From assembly GCF_007565055.1 (NCBI RefSeq), contig NC_044564.1, forward strand, positions 82,108,563-82,172,562: a stretch of 64,000 bases of DNA, read 5' to 3'. Both the position numbers and the translations under genes were made by a program. The notes below the pieces were generated by a model. The model was not told the origin of the DNA, ran no database searches, and worked only from the letters and a program-made list of their open reading frames with translations. This document shows, piece by piece, positions 40,799-52,790 of this stretch. Positions within the stretch are counted from its first letter, which is position 1; each line of letters opens with the position of its first letter. This stretch comes from Rhinopithecus roxellana (Eukaryota > Chordata > Mammalia > Primates > Cercopithecidae).

Positions 40799-41060
40799 TC
40801 TTTTTTTTTTTTTTTTTTTTTTATACTTTAAATTCTAGGGTACATGTGCACAACGTGCAGGTTTGTTACATATGTATACATGTGCCATGTAGGTGTGCTG
40901 CACCCATTAACTTGTCATTTACATTAGTTATATCTCCTAATGCTATCCCTCCCCACTCCCCCATCCCCACAATAGGCCCCGGTATGTAATGTCCACCTTC
41001 TTGTGTCCAAGTGATCTCATTTTTCAATTCCCACTTATGAGTGAGAACATGCGGTGTTTT
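40799..41060 (-). mobile_element. L1PA: 5'-truncated primate L1 3' end, antisense
   Basis: T-run at 40801-40822, then tatactttaaattctagggt, acatgtgcacaacgtgcagg, tatctcctaatgctatccct and gtgagaacatgcggtgtttt. About 260 bp copied. No target duplication is obvious. The minus strand still encodes the last ORF2 residues ([13 protein letters not shown]). Confidence 0.93.
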
Positions 41061-41117
41061 TTCTTAATGCAATTCCACAAATACTTGATCACTTTCAATG
41101 CACCCATTAGAGAGCTA

Positions 41118-41427
41118 CAATTGTCCCTTGGTATTTTCAGGAATTTGTTACAGGGTTGCACAGATACCAAATCCATGTAAGTTGAAGTCCCTTTTATAAA
41201 ATAGTGAGGTATTTGCATATTTGCATCTTCCTGTGTACTTCAAATCATCTCTAGATTACTTATAATACCTAATACAACATAATGATATATAAAGTTATTA
41301 TAATTTATTTTAAAATTTTTATTATTGTTTACTTTTGTATTCCTATTTTTATTGTTTTATTCTGAATACTTTTGATCCACAGTTGGATGAATCCATGGTG
41401 TAGAACCTACATATGGAGGGCTCACTG
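41118..41427 (+). mobile_element. MER2: MER2 DNA transposon (Tigger/pogo-type), TA target site
   Basis: caattgtcccttggtatttt at the left, cagataccaaatccatgtaa, aaatcatctctagattactt, tggatgaatccatggtgtag, and tatggagggctcactg at the right. The termini are inverted relative to each other and TA flanks both ends (41116-41117 and 41428-41429), the hallmark of Tigger-like insertion. Slightly shorter than a full MER2. No transposase. Confidence 0.92.
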
Positions 41428-41429
41428 TA

Positions 41430-42519
41430 CATACTGACACAATTGGACTTTGTGTCAGAATGTCTCCTCTGGTCCCAATGTTCTTTATGTATGATGGCTT
41501 GACTTTTACTATATCTATTCCAGGTGCTAATGAACTCAGTGATATTTTGAATCTAGGCCAGTGTTTGCCAGTCTAGATATTTACACACAGCCTCTCTTGA
41601 AGGAGCCACAATTTATAAAATGTTACAAGTAAGTTTCACCCTGTTACTGTGCAATTTGGGATGGTAATGCCTAGAAATATACAATCATGGAAAATAATAT
41701 TGCTTGTTTTATTTTTAAGACAGGCAATAAATGTAAAAGAGAATAGCAATTACTGACACCACAAAATGTACAGGCCACTCTAAGCCTCAAAGGCTCAAAC
41801 AGATATTCAAAGTAAAGATAATCTTGAAAGACAATATATTCTTATATTGCTGTGTGTTAAATGTAATGCTTATGAATGATTTTAGTCAAAAAGTAAAATA
41901 AAAATAAAAAAGTAAGAAAAATATGATTATCATATCTAGCAATTCTGCTATAAACATTATTGTAAGGCATATAAATTCAAGTTGAAAAAATAATAATTAA
42001 AACACAAAAGTACCCTTAATAAAGAAAAAAGTGATTTCATAAATCTATATTACCTGAAGACAGTGTCCATAGTCAAGTACAGGAGTGTACTCCCACTTGC
42101 TATCCTGAGCTGTTGACAGGTTAGCTACATTAATGTTTAGTGGGTCACTGTGGTGAAAATTGATGTGTAACTAACCTAACTTCTGAATAACTGCTTCTAG
42201 AGCTTGAAAGCAGTTGAAAACTTAAAGGGAATGACAGAAGCTTCACTATGTAGTGTTTATAAAGTGCTCCCTAGAAATCAGGGCTCAGACCTCGGTTTCC
42301 TCTGCGGTGTACAGAATGTCCTGTGGCTCCACTTGTGAGCCCTGCAGAGGATGAAGAACCAATGTTGAAGACATAAATGTTATTTAATTACAAGTCACAA
42401 AATCTGTTTTACTCGATGTTGTGGTTTGCTCCATTATGAATCAGTCATTGTGAACCTAGCGGAGCTGTATCTACAGATTAACTCTAAAGTGATTTTTCTT
42501 GGAAACTGAAAGACCAAAT
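41430..42519. other. intergenic DNA, no gene seen
   Basis: No recognisable repeat or gene. Confidence 0.5.
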
Positions 42520-42628
42520 TTCTTTTCTTTTCTTTTTTTAAAATTTCAAATTTGTTTTCAACTCAGGGGGTACATGTGCAGGTTTGTTACATGGGTAGTT
42601 GTATGATGCTGAGGTTTGAAGTACAATT
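42520..42628 (-). mobile_element. L1: L1 3' end stub, antisense, cut by the ERV LTR
   Basis: tcaactcagggggtacatgt, gcaggtttgttacatgggta, gatgctgaggtttgaagtac: antisense L1 3'UTR that stops abruptly where the LTR begins at 42629. The rest of this L1 is not found beyond the provirus, so the other side was lost. Confidence 0.8.
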
Positions 42629-43636
42629 TGTTACAGTATTCCTTCAATGCTGCTTTGCCAGCCGGAAATCTTTGCACCCACCATCTCCTCTGTCTGGGCC
42701 TTGCTTGGGCCCACAGGGCTCACTCTACCCACTTGGTACAGAAGCCTGCGCTGGGTTCTCAACTGCTCAGCTCTCCCACCAGCCATGGCTCCATGCTCAT
42801 CCCACAGCTGGCCTGGGGATGCCACAAGTGGCTTCCATGGTGGGTGCCAGTGTTTAAATGAGAGTAACACGGTGGCACCTGCAAACTGGAAGATGCCAGC
42901 AATCTCAAGCTCCAAGGGGTGTTACAGCTCTTGCTCAGGCAGTTCCAATGTCTGGACCCCCAAGAAATATTGGAACTCTTCACTCTCATAGCTTGGCAGG
43001 TGGGAACATGTTATAGCTCTCTTTCTCCCATAGTCTGTCAAGCAGGAGCATGTAACAGCTCGTTCATTCCTGCCACCTGAAGCTCAGCAGGCAGAAGGGA
43101 GGATCACAGCTCATTCATTTCCGCTTTTCTCAGTTCAGCAAATGAGAGGGTTACAGCTCATTTGTTCCTGATGCACGCAGTTCAGCAAGTTCTAGGTTCT
43201 TGTCCTGCGACGAAGAGGAATAAGGTTTGCAGACACTACAGAGTAAGGCAGAAGAATCTTACTGAGTGACAGGAGGAAGGCTCTAAGCAGAAAGGGGATC
43301 CTGAAAATGGGTAGCCATCTATGAGGTTGAGTCTGAGATTTTATAGGCTTAGTATGGAGGAGTGTGTACTTATTGATCTATGGGTGTTCTTGGATAAAGC
43401 ACCATTTGGATAGAAAAAGCACCATTTGATTGGTTCCACCATCCGGATGGAACCAATGAGTTGAAATGAGTTCATTTTGAGTGTATAAGACAGGATACAA
43501 GTTTTCCCTCCAGTGGTGGATTCCATTCAGAACTGGCAGTTTGGTTTTCAGGCTTCAGGGTGTCTTTGGCTTAAAGGTCAGGTTTCACCGGGGACTTGTC
43601 TCTGTCTGCCTAGAACTCTGTCTCGTGTCACTATCA
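42629..43636 (-). mobile_element. class I ERV 3' LTR (about 1 kb)
   Basis: On the plus strand it opens with tgttacagtattcc and closes with gtgtcactatca, the TG...CA termini of an LTR; a purine-rich tract lies just outside at 43637-43646 on the minus strand (atgggggat), where the polypurine tract is expected. Read on the minus strand: CCAAT boxes near 43429-43457, a TATA box at 43339-43345, then a long downstream part holding five imperfect blocks that each end in gagctgtaac or a variant (around 42922, 43011, 43053, 43104, 43151). Such blocks are known from ERV9/HERV-W-like LTRs; exact family not assigned. Confidence 0.8.
43339..43345 (-). promoter_or_regulatory. LTR TATA box
   Basis: TATAAAA on the minus strand in the context cctataaaatctcag, about 85-115 bp downstream of two CCAAT motifs, one on each strand (43429-43433 and 43453-43457). 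This is the expected spacing in a retroviral U3. Whether it is still active cannot be told. Confidence 0.5.
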
Positions 43637-43738
43637 ATCCCCCATCTGAAGAGGTACATCTAACTGCCATTCAGATAGAGACGGTGACCGAGCTAACTGT
43701 TTCATTATGACAGGGGCACGGTGTGGGGAGAACGGAAG

Positions 43739-44170
43739 TCAGATCTCTCTCCAAGGCCTATCCAAAGGTCCCAAGTAAAAGAGAGTCATTGTCTGAGGCT
43801 CTATTACATGACCATTTGGAGTTTGATGACCTCTAGGTGAGCAGAAACACATTTCACAAGGAGGTTCAGTATTTGTGGGCCAAATATGAGTATTATACAA
43901 AGAGGAAGTAAAAGCAGAAAATCCGTACCAGTGGCAAAGACAGCAAAAATAAGAAGTAAAATAAACTATCATTCTGAAAACAATGTGGCCAAAGCTGTGT
44001 CACCTTGGTGAAAGAAATTCCATATTGTATGGTGGAGGGGAGTTACATTTTAGAAGAGAGATAGCTGTTTAGGGGAGTAGATAATCCCACGGGTGTTCAG
44101 GATTATGGGGTCCTTGACAAAGACACCTTATGCTGAGGAACAGAACGAAGGTGAGAACAGCAAGTGTAGG
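43739..44170 (-). pseudogene. ERV env N-terminal remnant
   Basis: Between the integrase end and the LTR only a few hundred bases remain, far less than an env gene of about 1.7 kb. The minus-strand frame 43739-43972 (77 codons) has a hydrophobic start and then a cysteine-containing stretch (WPTNTEPPCEMCFCS near residue 32) resembling the start of a surface unit. No furin site, fusion peptide or membrane anchor is left, so no envelope can be made. The env identification rests on position and weak similarity. Confidence 0.5.
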
Positions 44171-44200
44171 CAAGACTATAAAGGGGATAGCCAGGGAAAG

Positions 44201-44644
44201 TTATTGACACCTATCTTTTGTGATATTTAACTTGAGGTCTTCAATTTCTTCACACTGGTGCTTCAGGTGCTCTTCTGGGTCAACAGAGGTAATTCTATCA
44301 GTTTCCCAGGACTTTATTTGGGTATAATGAATCCAAGAATATATTCCAGTGACCTTCACTGCTGAGGGAGTAGAAAGAAGTACAGTGTAATGCCCTTTCC
44401 AATTCAGAGCTAGAGAGAAAAAAAGAGAAGGAAAAGCCTTTACCAGTACTAAGTCCCTTGAGTTGAATAGATGTGGTTCTAGTTCACAGGGTTGGGACTC
44501 TGACAGTTGTCTCAGTTCCTGTTGGAAATGGCCCAAAGAAGTTATATGCTTAATCAAACCAGAGGTTTCTTTGTCTAGCAAGAAATTATTGGTGAGAAAA
44601 AGCTGTCCATATATCATTTTGAAGGGACTTAAATCTAGCTTCAA
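44201..44644 (-). pseudogene. ERV integrase C-terminal remnant
   Basis: 147 open codons in the place of the integrase C-terminal DNA-binding region of a gammaretrovirus-like pol. Early residues LDLSPFKMIYG match the usual transition after the catalytic core, and NWKGHYTVLLSTPSAVKVTG near residue 82 matches the small beta-barrel that contacts DNA in related viruses. It is separated from the core piece (44741-45136) by stops and a frameshift. Fossil, non-functional. Confidence 0.75.
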
Positions 44645-44740
44645 AGGGATGTTTCTGACACGTGTAGGGCCCTGGGGAGAAAAGTAATCCAGGGGAGGTA
44701 AGTCTCTCGAGACAGTTTTTGGAGGTGCCTTTAGGTAATA

Positions 44741-45290
44741 TCATTTGTCTTTTCTGCGTTTCCTGAAGACTGTGGTCTCCAAGCACAATAAAGATGGTAT
44801 TGCATACCTAGGCCTTGAGACCCCCTGGGTGACCACTGCCCTAAACAAGAAGCTATTATTGCTCTGGAGGTACTTAGGGAGTCGAAAGTGAGGAATTATC
44901 TCATTAATTAGTACCTTTATCACCTAGGCTTTCTCTGTCTCACGTGGAAATGCTTCTACACAGTTAGTAAAGGTATCTATCCATACCAGGAGGTACCGGA
45001 CACCTTTTATCTTTTGCCTATGGATAAAATCCATTTGCCAGTGTTCCCCTGGGTAGCCTTCCATTCTTTGAGTTCTAGGGAGGAGAAACCATTGATTGAC
45101 GGTTATTTTTAAGGCAAGTCGCACAAGCTTTAACAACCTGTTTGATCATTTTTAGCAAATTTTCACTTGAGAACCTTTGGGTCAATTGATAGGTTTTATC
45201 CTTATCTAGGTGAAAGGTTTGGTGAGGGATTTTAAAACCTTTCCATTGGCTGGAAGCTGGTAGATGAAATTTGTCATCCTCCAACTGTAG
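44741..45290 (-). pseudogene. ERV integrase zinc-binding and core remnant
   Basis: Three overlapping minus-strand stretches in different frames. The 69-codon one at 45075-45284 holds the zinc-binding HHCC set: H21, H25, C54 and C57. The next (44924-45136) begins the catalytic core with WQMDF, keeping the first aspartate at residue 36. The third (44741-44923) has LQSNN around residue 22, where integrases carry their second catalytic aspartate, so that residue has become asparagine. Frame breaks and this substitution mean that no active integrase is possible. Confidence 0.85.
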
Positions 45291-45439
45291 CTATCCTGAG
45301 GGCTGAAACGTGCATCCCTGAGAGGTGGCCCATTCTATTTCTACAGGAGAATACTGAGGTTTTATTTCTCTTATGGGTCACTCCCAGATCAGAGGAGCCT
45401 CAAGTGGATAAGAAATCTGGGGCCTTCTCATTGCTGATT

Positions 45440-46015
45440 TAGCTACTTGGTCTGCCAATATTGTCTCTTGGTTATTTTATTTGTTCCCTTTTGGTGACCT
45501 TTACAATGTATTACTGCCATTTCATGTGGAAGGAAAACTGAGGTTAATAGTCTGTCAATTTGCTGATGGTATTTAATGGGAGACCCGTGAGCTATGAGGA
45601 AATTATACTTTTTTCCAGATACCAGCATGGGCCTGGAGGACTATGAAAGCATACTTAGAATCAGTATAAATGTTTACTGCTTTCCTTTGTTTAATTCAAG
45701 CACCCACAAGAGGGCAATTAGCTCAGCTAGTTGAGGACCTGTGCCCGAGGGGAGAGGCACACTTCAAATAGCGTCATTCAGGGTGACTATTGCATACTCT
45801 GCCTTATGCATCCCTTGTTCTACAAAAGAACCTCTGTCCAAAAAGAGACTCCAGTCTGTATTCTCAAAGGGGGTTTGTTTGAAGTCCTCTCTGGCCACAG
45901 AGATTTGCACTATTATCTGTTTGCAGTCATGTTCAGGCCCTCCAGCTTCCTCTGCGGGTAAAGAAGCTGGGTTTAGGGAGGGATAGGTTATTAATGGGAC
46001 TGCAGATGCCTCCAA
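45440..46015 (-). pseudogene. ERV RNase H remnant
   Basis: Two minus-strand pieces. 45764-46015 ends with LFLDRGSFVEQG followed by MHKAEYAIV, the first strand of retroviral RNase H with its first metal-binding aspartate, though the residues after it are altered. 45443-45628 includes AVIHCKGHQKGTNK, the region with the conserved histidine near the domain end. A stop-containing gap lies between them. Would remove RNA from RNA-DNA hybrids in a live virus; here it is broken. Confidence 0.8.
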
Positions 46016-46689
46016 TAGCAGAACTTGATATTTGAGGAGGGAGTTGTTTATAAGCTAGAGACCTCCCTTAGAAGACAGCAGTCCTGTCATATTATGTGGG
46101 GTATAAATGGTTAAGTTATTCCCCATGGTTAACTTACTAGCCTCTAGCACCAGCAAAGTTACCACAGCAAATGTTCAGAGGCAGGGTGACCACCTAATGA
46201 AGCTCCTTTATTAGGTAGCCTATGGGCTGGACATCAGGCCTGGGTTAGAACGCCCAGGGCCATTCATTTCCTTTCTGATACATAAGTATTGAACATCTTC
46301 CCTTTGGGAAGACTAAAGCTGGTGCCTTAAGCAAGGCTTGTTTCAGTTGGTTAAAGGCCCTTTTAACCTCTGGTTCCCAAATTAGGGAGTGAGTCTTAGC
46401 TGCCTCGATTTAACTTTATTTGTTGATGTAAGGGATAAGCTATCTCACCATACCCAGGTATCCATAATCTGCAGAATCCTGTAATGCCCAAGAATTCACT
46501 CAGTTGCTAGACGGTTTTGGGGAGGCAGAAGGAGGAGATGGGCTTAATCCTTTCTTTGCCTAGTTCTCTGGCCCTGTCTGACAAGATTAGAACTGGGTAT
46601 TTCACTGAAGTCTTACAGAGGTCAGTCTTAGAGACTTTATACCCTCTGTAAGCCAGAAAATTAAGAACAGTCTTACTGCTCTCCTGAGA

Positions 46690-47080
46690 GATATACTCAG
46701 TTGGGGTACAAAGGAGAATATCATTTACATATTTAAAACTTTAACCCGAAGATAAAGGAACTCAGAGAGATCTTTTGACAATACCTGCCCAAACAGGTGG
46801 GGGTGTCTTAGAATCCTTGAGGTAACACAATTTGGCTTAGCTTGATGGTTTGGTTGAAGGGATCCTCAAATGCAAACAAATCCTGGGAGCTGGATTGTAA
46901 CAGTATGCAGAAAAAGGCATCCTTTAGGTCAAGGATTGTGAACGATTTAATTCCCTCAGGTATTTGAGTTAGCAAGGTATAGGAGTTGCAAACTACTGGA
47001 TGAATTGGAACCACAGTCTGATTAATGAGGCGGAGGTTCTGGACCAGTCTCCATTCCCCACTGGGTTTCTGTATGCCCAA
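46690..47080 (-). pseudogene. ERV reverse transcriptase remnant
   Basis: Minus-strand frame 46808-47080 (90 codons) carries SGEWRLVQNLRLINQ and FTILDLKDAFFCI, the fingers/palm segment with the first catalytic aspartate (LDLKD), and ends at VLPQGF. Further on, the YxDD box at 46720-46731 reads YVND, so the first of its two aspartates has become asparagine. The frame changes between these parts. Typical of class I (gammaretrovirus-like) ERVs of the ERV9/HERV-W kind. No activity is expected. Confidence 0.88.
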
Positions 47081-47429
47081 TGTCAGGATATTTCAAGGGC
47101 TATTTCAGGGTTTGAGGAGGCCCTGCATCCTCAAGCTATTGATGATGGTTTCTAGTCTTTTCTTAACTTCTGGTTTTAGGTGATATTGTCTCTAATCAGG
47201 GAAGGAGGTGGGATCCTTAAGGTGGATCTGGGCTGTATGGTGGTTGTGGCTCAGCCGATTTCCCCTTGAGTTGCCCAAACTTCTGGACTAATATTGGACT
47301 AATGTTGGTCTCCACTAGCAAGAGACAAGAGTCATCCTGGAATCATAAGGATGGTGGTTCCTATACAAACTAAAATATCCCTGCTCAGCAGAGAAGTTGG
47401 GTTTTCAGGCATGATTAAAAAGACATGAG

Positions 47430-47690
47430 TAAACAAGAGGTCTCCTCAAATAAAACTATGGGGTTGGGTAAAATATTGCATTAAAAGTTTTCCTGAAACA
47501 TCACTCCCAGTTATGCTAAAGGAGAAGGAAAGGCCTGATTGGAGAGGAGAGCAGAAATAGTGGCTTTGATATTCAGGAGGAAGTCCATCTTCCACCCTTT
47601 GACCTCCAGAATCACCTGGGGCTCCTGGATGGCCATGGTCACATAAGCCATTGGAGCTGGTCAGAGGAGCCCTGTGACCCGTCATTCCTG
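47430..47690 (-). pseudogene. ERV protease remnant
   Basis: Reading the minus strand through 47562-47573 gives NIKA inside LLNIKAT, at the place of the protease active-site motif; the catalytic aspartate is replaced by asparagine. Upstream the frame reads EPQVILEV, also as expected of a retroviral protease, and a stop follows shortly after. Frame 47446-47739 overlapping it is in another phase and meaningless. Confidence 0.65.
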
Positions 47691-48085
47691 CTGGACCATG
47701 GGGGAGATTGGCTCTGGACTCAGTGACCTGCAGCTCCACGGGGAGGTCACCCTCTAATGGTCCCCTTCCTCAAGTTGCCTGAGCAGTCAGTCCTTCTTAA
47801 AGTGCCCTGACTTGCTATATTAGTAGCAACTAATAGGTGTACCTCAGAGATTCTGGGATTTGTAAGCCTACAAGGCAGCCATTAGAGCCTCTGCCCTTTT
47901 CTTGCATCTCTTCTCTCTTTCTTGAGCATCCCCCCAATCCCTATAGTAAAATTCCGAGGTATTTTACACTCAGTACTTTCAGGAGGTTCTTTAAAGTACT
48001 GTCTTTTTCCATGGCCTGTTTCTGCAGCTTCCTCCTGATAACAAGGGCCACCTGAGTAATAAACTTATGCTTCAGGTGTTACATT
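47691..48085 (-). pseudogene. ERV gag C-terminus with broken zinc knuckle
   Basis: Minus-strand translation from 48085 downwards gives a charged stretch (IRRKLQKQAMEKDSTLKNL), then KREKRCKKRAEALMAAL, and a degenerate nucleocapsid zinc knuckle near 47786-47828 with a stop inside and its second cysteine position changed to tyrosine; SGHFKKD keeps the histidine. The matrix and capsid parts and the 5' LTR are absent; the retroviral text ends around 48085. Confidence 0.7.
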
Positions 48086-51000
48086 TCTTTGTCATAGAGC
48101 CATATGTACATGAGATAATCTATTACTTAATACAGAAATTAACAAAATGTTTAGAGTCCCTATGTCCAAATACTGTAGAGGTCATTTTTAGATAAATAAA
48201 GAAATATATGCAATTAATAAACATAGTTCCATGAACATAATAAGCATTTCATGAAGGTCTGTTTTAGAAATTAATTGCTAATAATGCTATTTTAGTTATT
48301 CCATTAAGTATGTACATGAAATAGAGTATATTTGTATTTTTTAAAGATATGGAAATTGAGTTCAGACAAGCTTAAGTAAGATTATTTTAACCCTGTGAGC
48401 ATCTAGCTGGCATTGAATAGATGTAGGATTTAAACATCAGCGTAATTTTACAGTCTCTATTTGTTTTCCCTGTAAGTATTCTTGACCAATGACATTTTCC
48501 TCATTTACATTCTTAAAGTAAAAATGGATTTTCCACTAGAGACCATCTTATGTTTATACAAAGTAAACTTCTTATAACTTCTCTTTGTCATTTGTTTTTT
48601 CGTGTTATAAAAGAAATGTTTCAAACAAGAGGCAGAGAATATTTGTACTAGAGAGTGGCTGCCTTTTTTTTCTCCCTTAAAGTTTAACCTGATTATAGGG
48701 TTCAATCATACAGAGGTCCATTAATTTGCACTGAAAATAGTAAGATTTCATCTGAAGAAATTTCAGAGAGGTTAAAAACAGGATGGATATGAACAATGAG
48801 TATCGTCTACCTAAAAAGTTTTAAACCAGAACCTTTTATTTGGTGCTAGTAATTTAGCTTTGTAAATGCTGATATTGCTAGTGAATTTCCTCCACACTTT
48901 GGAGGATGTATGGATCACCATAACAAATAGGGAGAATGTTTTTCCAATAGGACCTTCTTTTTAACATGACAACATTCAAAGTCTGTCTAATGGACTTCAA
49001 ATTGTGAAGTCCTTTGTATTGTATATTCTAGCAAATCAGTAGTATCTGAAAGATTCAGTGCAATTCTTTATAAATCTGACAATAAGTAAATGTCTCTGTT
49101 CGTGTTTCCCAAAGATGATCCCTTAATAGATTGTATTTTTAAATAATTAACATGATCAAATATATAATGTATAATTATTAATAACAATTATCAACTATAT
49201 TCTTCGTATTATGCCACATATCAAAAATTATTCAGCACTTTACAAATATGGTCTCAATTTTACTAGCTCTATGAGATAGCCATTATATTTCTTAATTCAT
49301 GCAGAAACTGAACTTTATTTTAAAATGTCTAACTTGATATTTGACAGAACCTAATCAAGGACCATATTTGTTGACACAAGTATCTGAACTCTTATCCAGT
49401 TGTATATGCTATTTATAAACATAGTTGAGAGAGTAGGTAGAAAAAGTAGATGAAAGAAGATGATGAAGGCAGGTAATATCTTTTCAAAGTGCAGTCTCAG
49501 CTAAAGTCTTAGTTCTGACTCATTACATTGTTTATCTACATGATTCCACTGAGAAAACCAGGGCAAATTCTGCAGCTTTCAAGCATTCTTTTCCTTAGAA
49601 CACTCATACACTAGCAAGTCCGCTAGACAGCTTTCATCTAGTTCCCTGATCTTTAGGATTTCTGAATCTATTGTGCAGAATTCTCTGTCTTTTTATTAGA
49701 AATATGGGAAATTGAAGATTTTTTTTTTTTAATCAAGTGAGATCAAAGGTATTGAGAAGCATAGGACTTTATTATGTTTTCCTTGAGATTTGAGTCATAG
49801 TATCGATCACAAATAAGAACTTTCCATTCTAAAGTAAGACATATCGGACAAAACACCACACAAATCCAAAACAAACTAAGGAAGCAAAGTTTTGGCTTTT
49901 CTTCTATCCACTATTGTCATATTGTAGCCTTTGTCTTCAAAGAAAAGCACCAATCTATAGTTTTCACTCCTGATGCTTACTCAAGATATAACTGTGTGCC
50001 TTGGCTTTCCACAGAGCCAATCTCACTCAGAAGGGATCAAAGTAAAACTGGCTAAATGGCATGCTTCAAGATCTGTTACAGGTTTCAATTAAGCAAAATC
50101 ATCACATTTTACCTCATGTTTATGTATAAATACTAATGTCTAATTTTTCCAATCACACAGTCTGGAAAACCACTTAAGAGATTTCTATGAGTCCTACCCA
50201 GGACCTAAAATGCTCATCAACAGGAATACTGTCCTCAGCTTTTTTCTTTATGAGAACTTAAAAAACGCTGCACTTAAGGGAAACATCAGTCTAGAAAACT
50301 CACTTTCCTGAATGACTATAACTGTATATATTTTTGTAGTTTTATGCTTATATACTGCTGTCATATTATTTATCTCATTTACTTATCACACCAGACTGAG
50401 TCAGATGAGACATGGATCAGAATAATTTTATAGTTACTATTTATGTTTAAGCTAATATACATAAGTTGTATATAAAATATTGACTTCAAGGGCCAGTTGT
50501 TTCCACCTCTTTATGATTCTAGTGCATTTATCTGACTATTATCCAACTTTAGCCTTCTAAAGAGTAAATTCTTGATAGTGAATCTGTAATACTTACCTAA
50601 CTTGGGGTATCAAAATATATAAATTAAGCCTAAATTATTTCATAACTTCTTGCATACTGTATACATACTAGTTCATAGTATGTACATGATTCAGGGTCAG
50701 GGGAATAATCTTTATAGCTTTTTTTCAATTTGAAAAGAATGTTTATCTAATTTCAGAATAAGAGAAATTAGATAAATTAGAGAAATTAGAAATTGGCTAA
50801 TTTATGTTCTCATATGGCCAGAAATCATGCTTTATTTATAAAAGTTAATCTATTTTATGCTCTATCCAAAAAAAATCAATAATTATTTTGAAGCCTCATG
50901 GCCATAATAATTTTATATATTCTTTTCCCAGTTTCTGGATCTTAATAGTTGCTTAATAAACATTCATCTTCTTTCGTATGTATTATGAAAAGAGAATCAC

Positions 51001-51880
51001 ATTGCTTTTTTAAAAGTAGTACTCTGTACTAAATAAATATAGTCTGAAACTTTATTAAAGAATATCAATATTCAGACACAGCAAGAGAGGCATAGATGGT
51101 CCAGCAGGAGCAATTGTAAATGTTGGTCATTTATTTAACTATTAAAACTAAAATGTAATGTAATTTAAAAAGTAAGAGTTCACTTACATTTTTGGGTTGG
51201 TGGAATAGTTGTGGCAGAAAAATGAGAACATTTTAAATTTCTATTTTAAAAAATTATTTAAACATATTAGAAAACCAATGAAGCAAAAAGGCAAGAGCTA
51301 AAACAACACAGAAGACAAAACTACAGAGAAGTGACTTATGGTTAGCAACGACTTTTTCATTAGGGCCATTTGCAGATTACAGGAAAAGATACGATGCTGA
51401 GATGTTTTGCAAAAAATAACAGGGAAACTGCTGCAGGATAGGAAACACTGCTGAGTGTTTAGGAGACAAAGTTTAGAGTTCAGGACCCATCAATAGGATG
51501 GGATGAGGTGAATAAAACAAGTTCTCACCTAAAAACAACTTTGGAGAGTTATGAACTTCAGAAAAGTTGAACCAGGAAAAAAAAAAAGCATAGAAGGAAT
51601 ACTGCTTTTGCCAAGTTGAAATAATGACTAGATTTCCTCTTTTCTCTGAAACAAATATAAAAATTTACAAACTTAATTTTTATATAAGAATACATGAAAC
51701 AAACATTTTCAGATATTAGATGAACTTCAGCGAACCTGTGACCAATGACCCTGTTAAACGCCACTATTGTCGTTGCTTACTTAAGAACGTTTCCAGGACA
51801 CAGTACAGGAAGGTAAATCCCAGGCAGAGTCTGGTTGAGTTGAGAAGATAGTGAGGATTTCAGGGAGCCCAAGTAAATGA
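48086..51880. other. AT-rich intergenic DNA, no gene seen
   Basis: About 3.8 kb without a recognisable element. A small gaaatta-type repeat occurs at 50763-50792. Minus-strand frame 51558-51764 is AT-driven and has no domain. Confidence 0.5.
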
Positions 51881-51955
51881 AGAGAGAGAGAGAGAGAGAG
51901 AATGAGTGAGAGTGTGTGCGTGTGTGCGTGTGTGTGAGAGAGACAGAGAGAGAAA
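51881..51955. repeat. (GA)n-(GT)n-(GA)n compound microsatellite
   Basis: gagagagagagagagaga then gtgtgcgtgtgtgcgtgtgt then gagagagacagagagagaaa. Strongly purine-biased on the plus strand. Confidence 0.95.
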
Positions 51956-52199
51956 GCACGCTCTAGATAACTGCCTAGGGTCTCCCTGAGTCTTCACTTG
52001 AGTACTAATCAGTACATATGGGAGAGGAAACTACATAACATCATTGAAAAGAAAAACAGAGACCTATCCCTGGAACTCTATGGGTTTAAGCATAATTTTT
52101 ATTTCCACTATATAGAGTAAAAACACACATACACACATAGAATTCCCAGCCCATTGGGTAGAATATTAGAAAGTTAATGTCTCAGTAGCAAAACGAAAT
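51956..52199. other. intergenic DNA, no gene seen
   Basis: Nothing recognisable; a short (ACAC) run near 52120-52136. Confidence 0.5.
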
Positions 52200-52790
52200 T
52201 TGATTAGACTCCAGGCTTCTGGAAATGCTCAACTACATTTCCCAGAACTCCCTTTCTAGTATGTTTCCTATTAGGGTAGGCTCTAAGGCTATTTATCTCC
52301 TGAGAGCTACAGGGCTAAAGGAAGGGAGCAGCCATTCTTAGCAAACACACATGTTATTGCTGATCTACTGACTCACCTCCTTGCCCAGAGTAGCAGCTGG
52401 AACTACAGTGGCCCCTCAGGACCTTTACTGAGTTTCTCTGATTCCTGGGCCAGGGCTGTATGTGTTCAGCTTCATACATGGCATTGATCAATGTAGCATA
52501 CCTTTCTCCACTAGGTCAGAGACAAGGAAGGAGGACATGGAGGTCAGTCACTTCTTGTGAGGTTTCAGGTCATGGGATTCCAGGCTGCTCTTCAGCTTTG
52601 CACATAACTACCTGTCTTGTGAACCTTGGGCTTAAGGCTTGAGGAAACTGCTTAGCTAACCCCATAATTGAGTGAGTCAATTCCTTCCATTACTCGTGTG
52701 TGTGTGTGTGTGTGTGTGTAACTCTTCTAGAATGATTTTATTGGTTGCTGCTTCTCAGGTTGAAATCTTACTAATATATCCTTAAAAAAA
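52200..52790 (+). mobile_element. possible ancient LTR-like repeat with internal (GT)n
   Basis: GC-richer than its flanks. Its end, attgagtgagtcaattcctt followed by a (GT)12 run at 52696-52719 and ttattggttgctgcttctca, resembles the tail of a common old LTR-type repeat where a microsatellite grows before the terminal segment. Family uncertain. Confidence 0.4.

Noticed and set aside
42552..42991. Several overlapping frames on both strands of 80-114 codons
   Set aside because: They lie in the GC-richer ERV LTR, where long frames arise by composition; none resembles a protein family.
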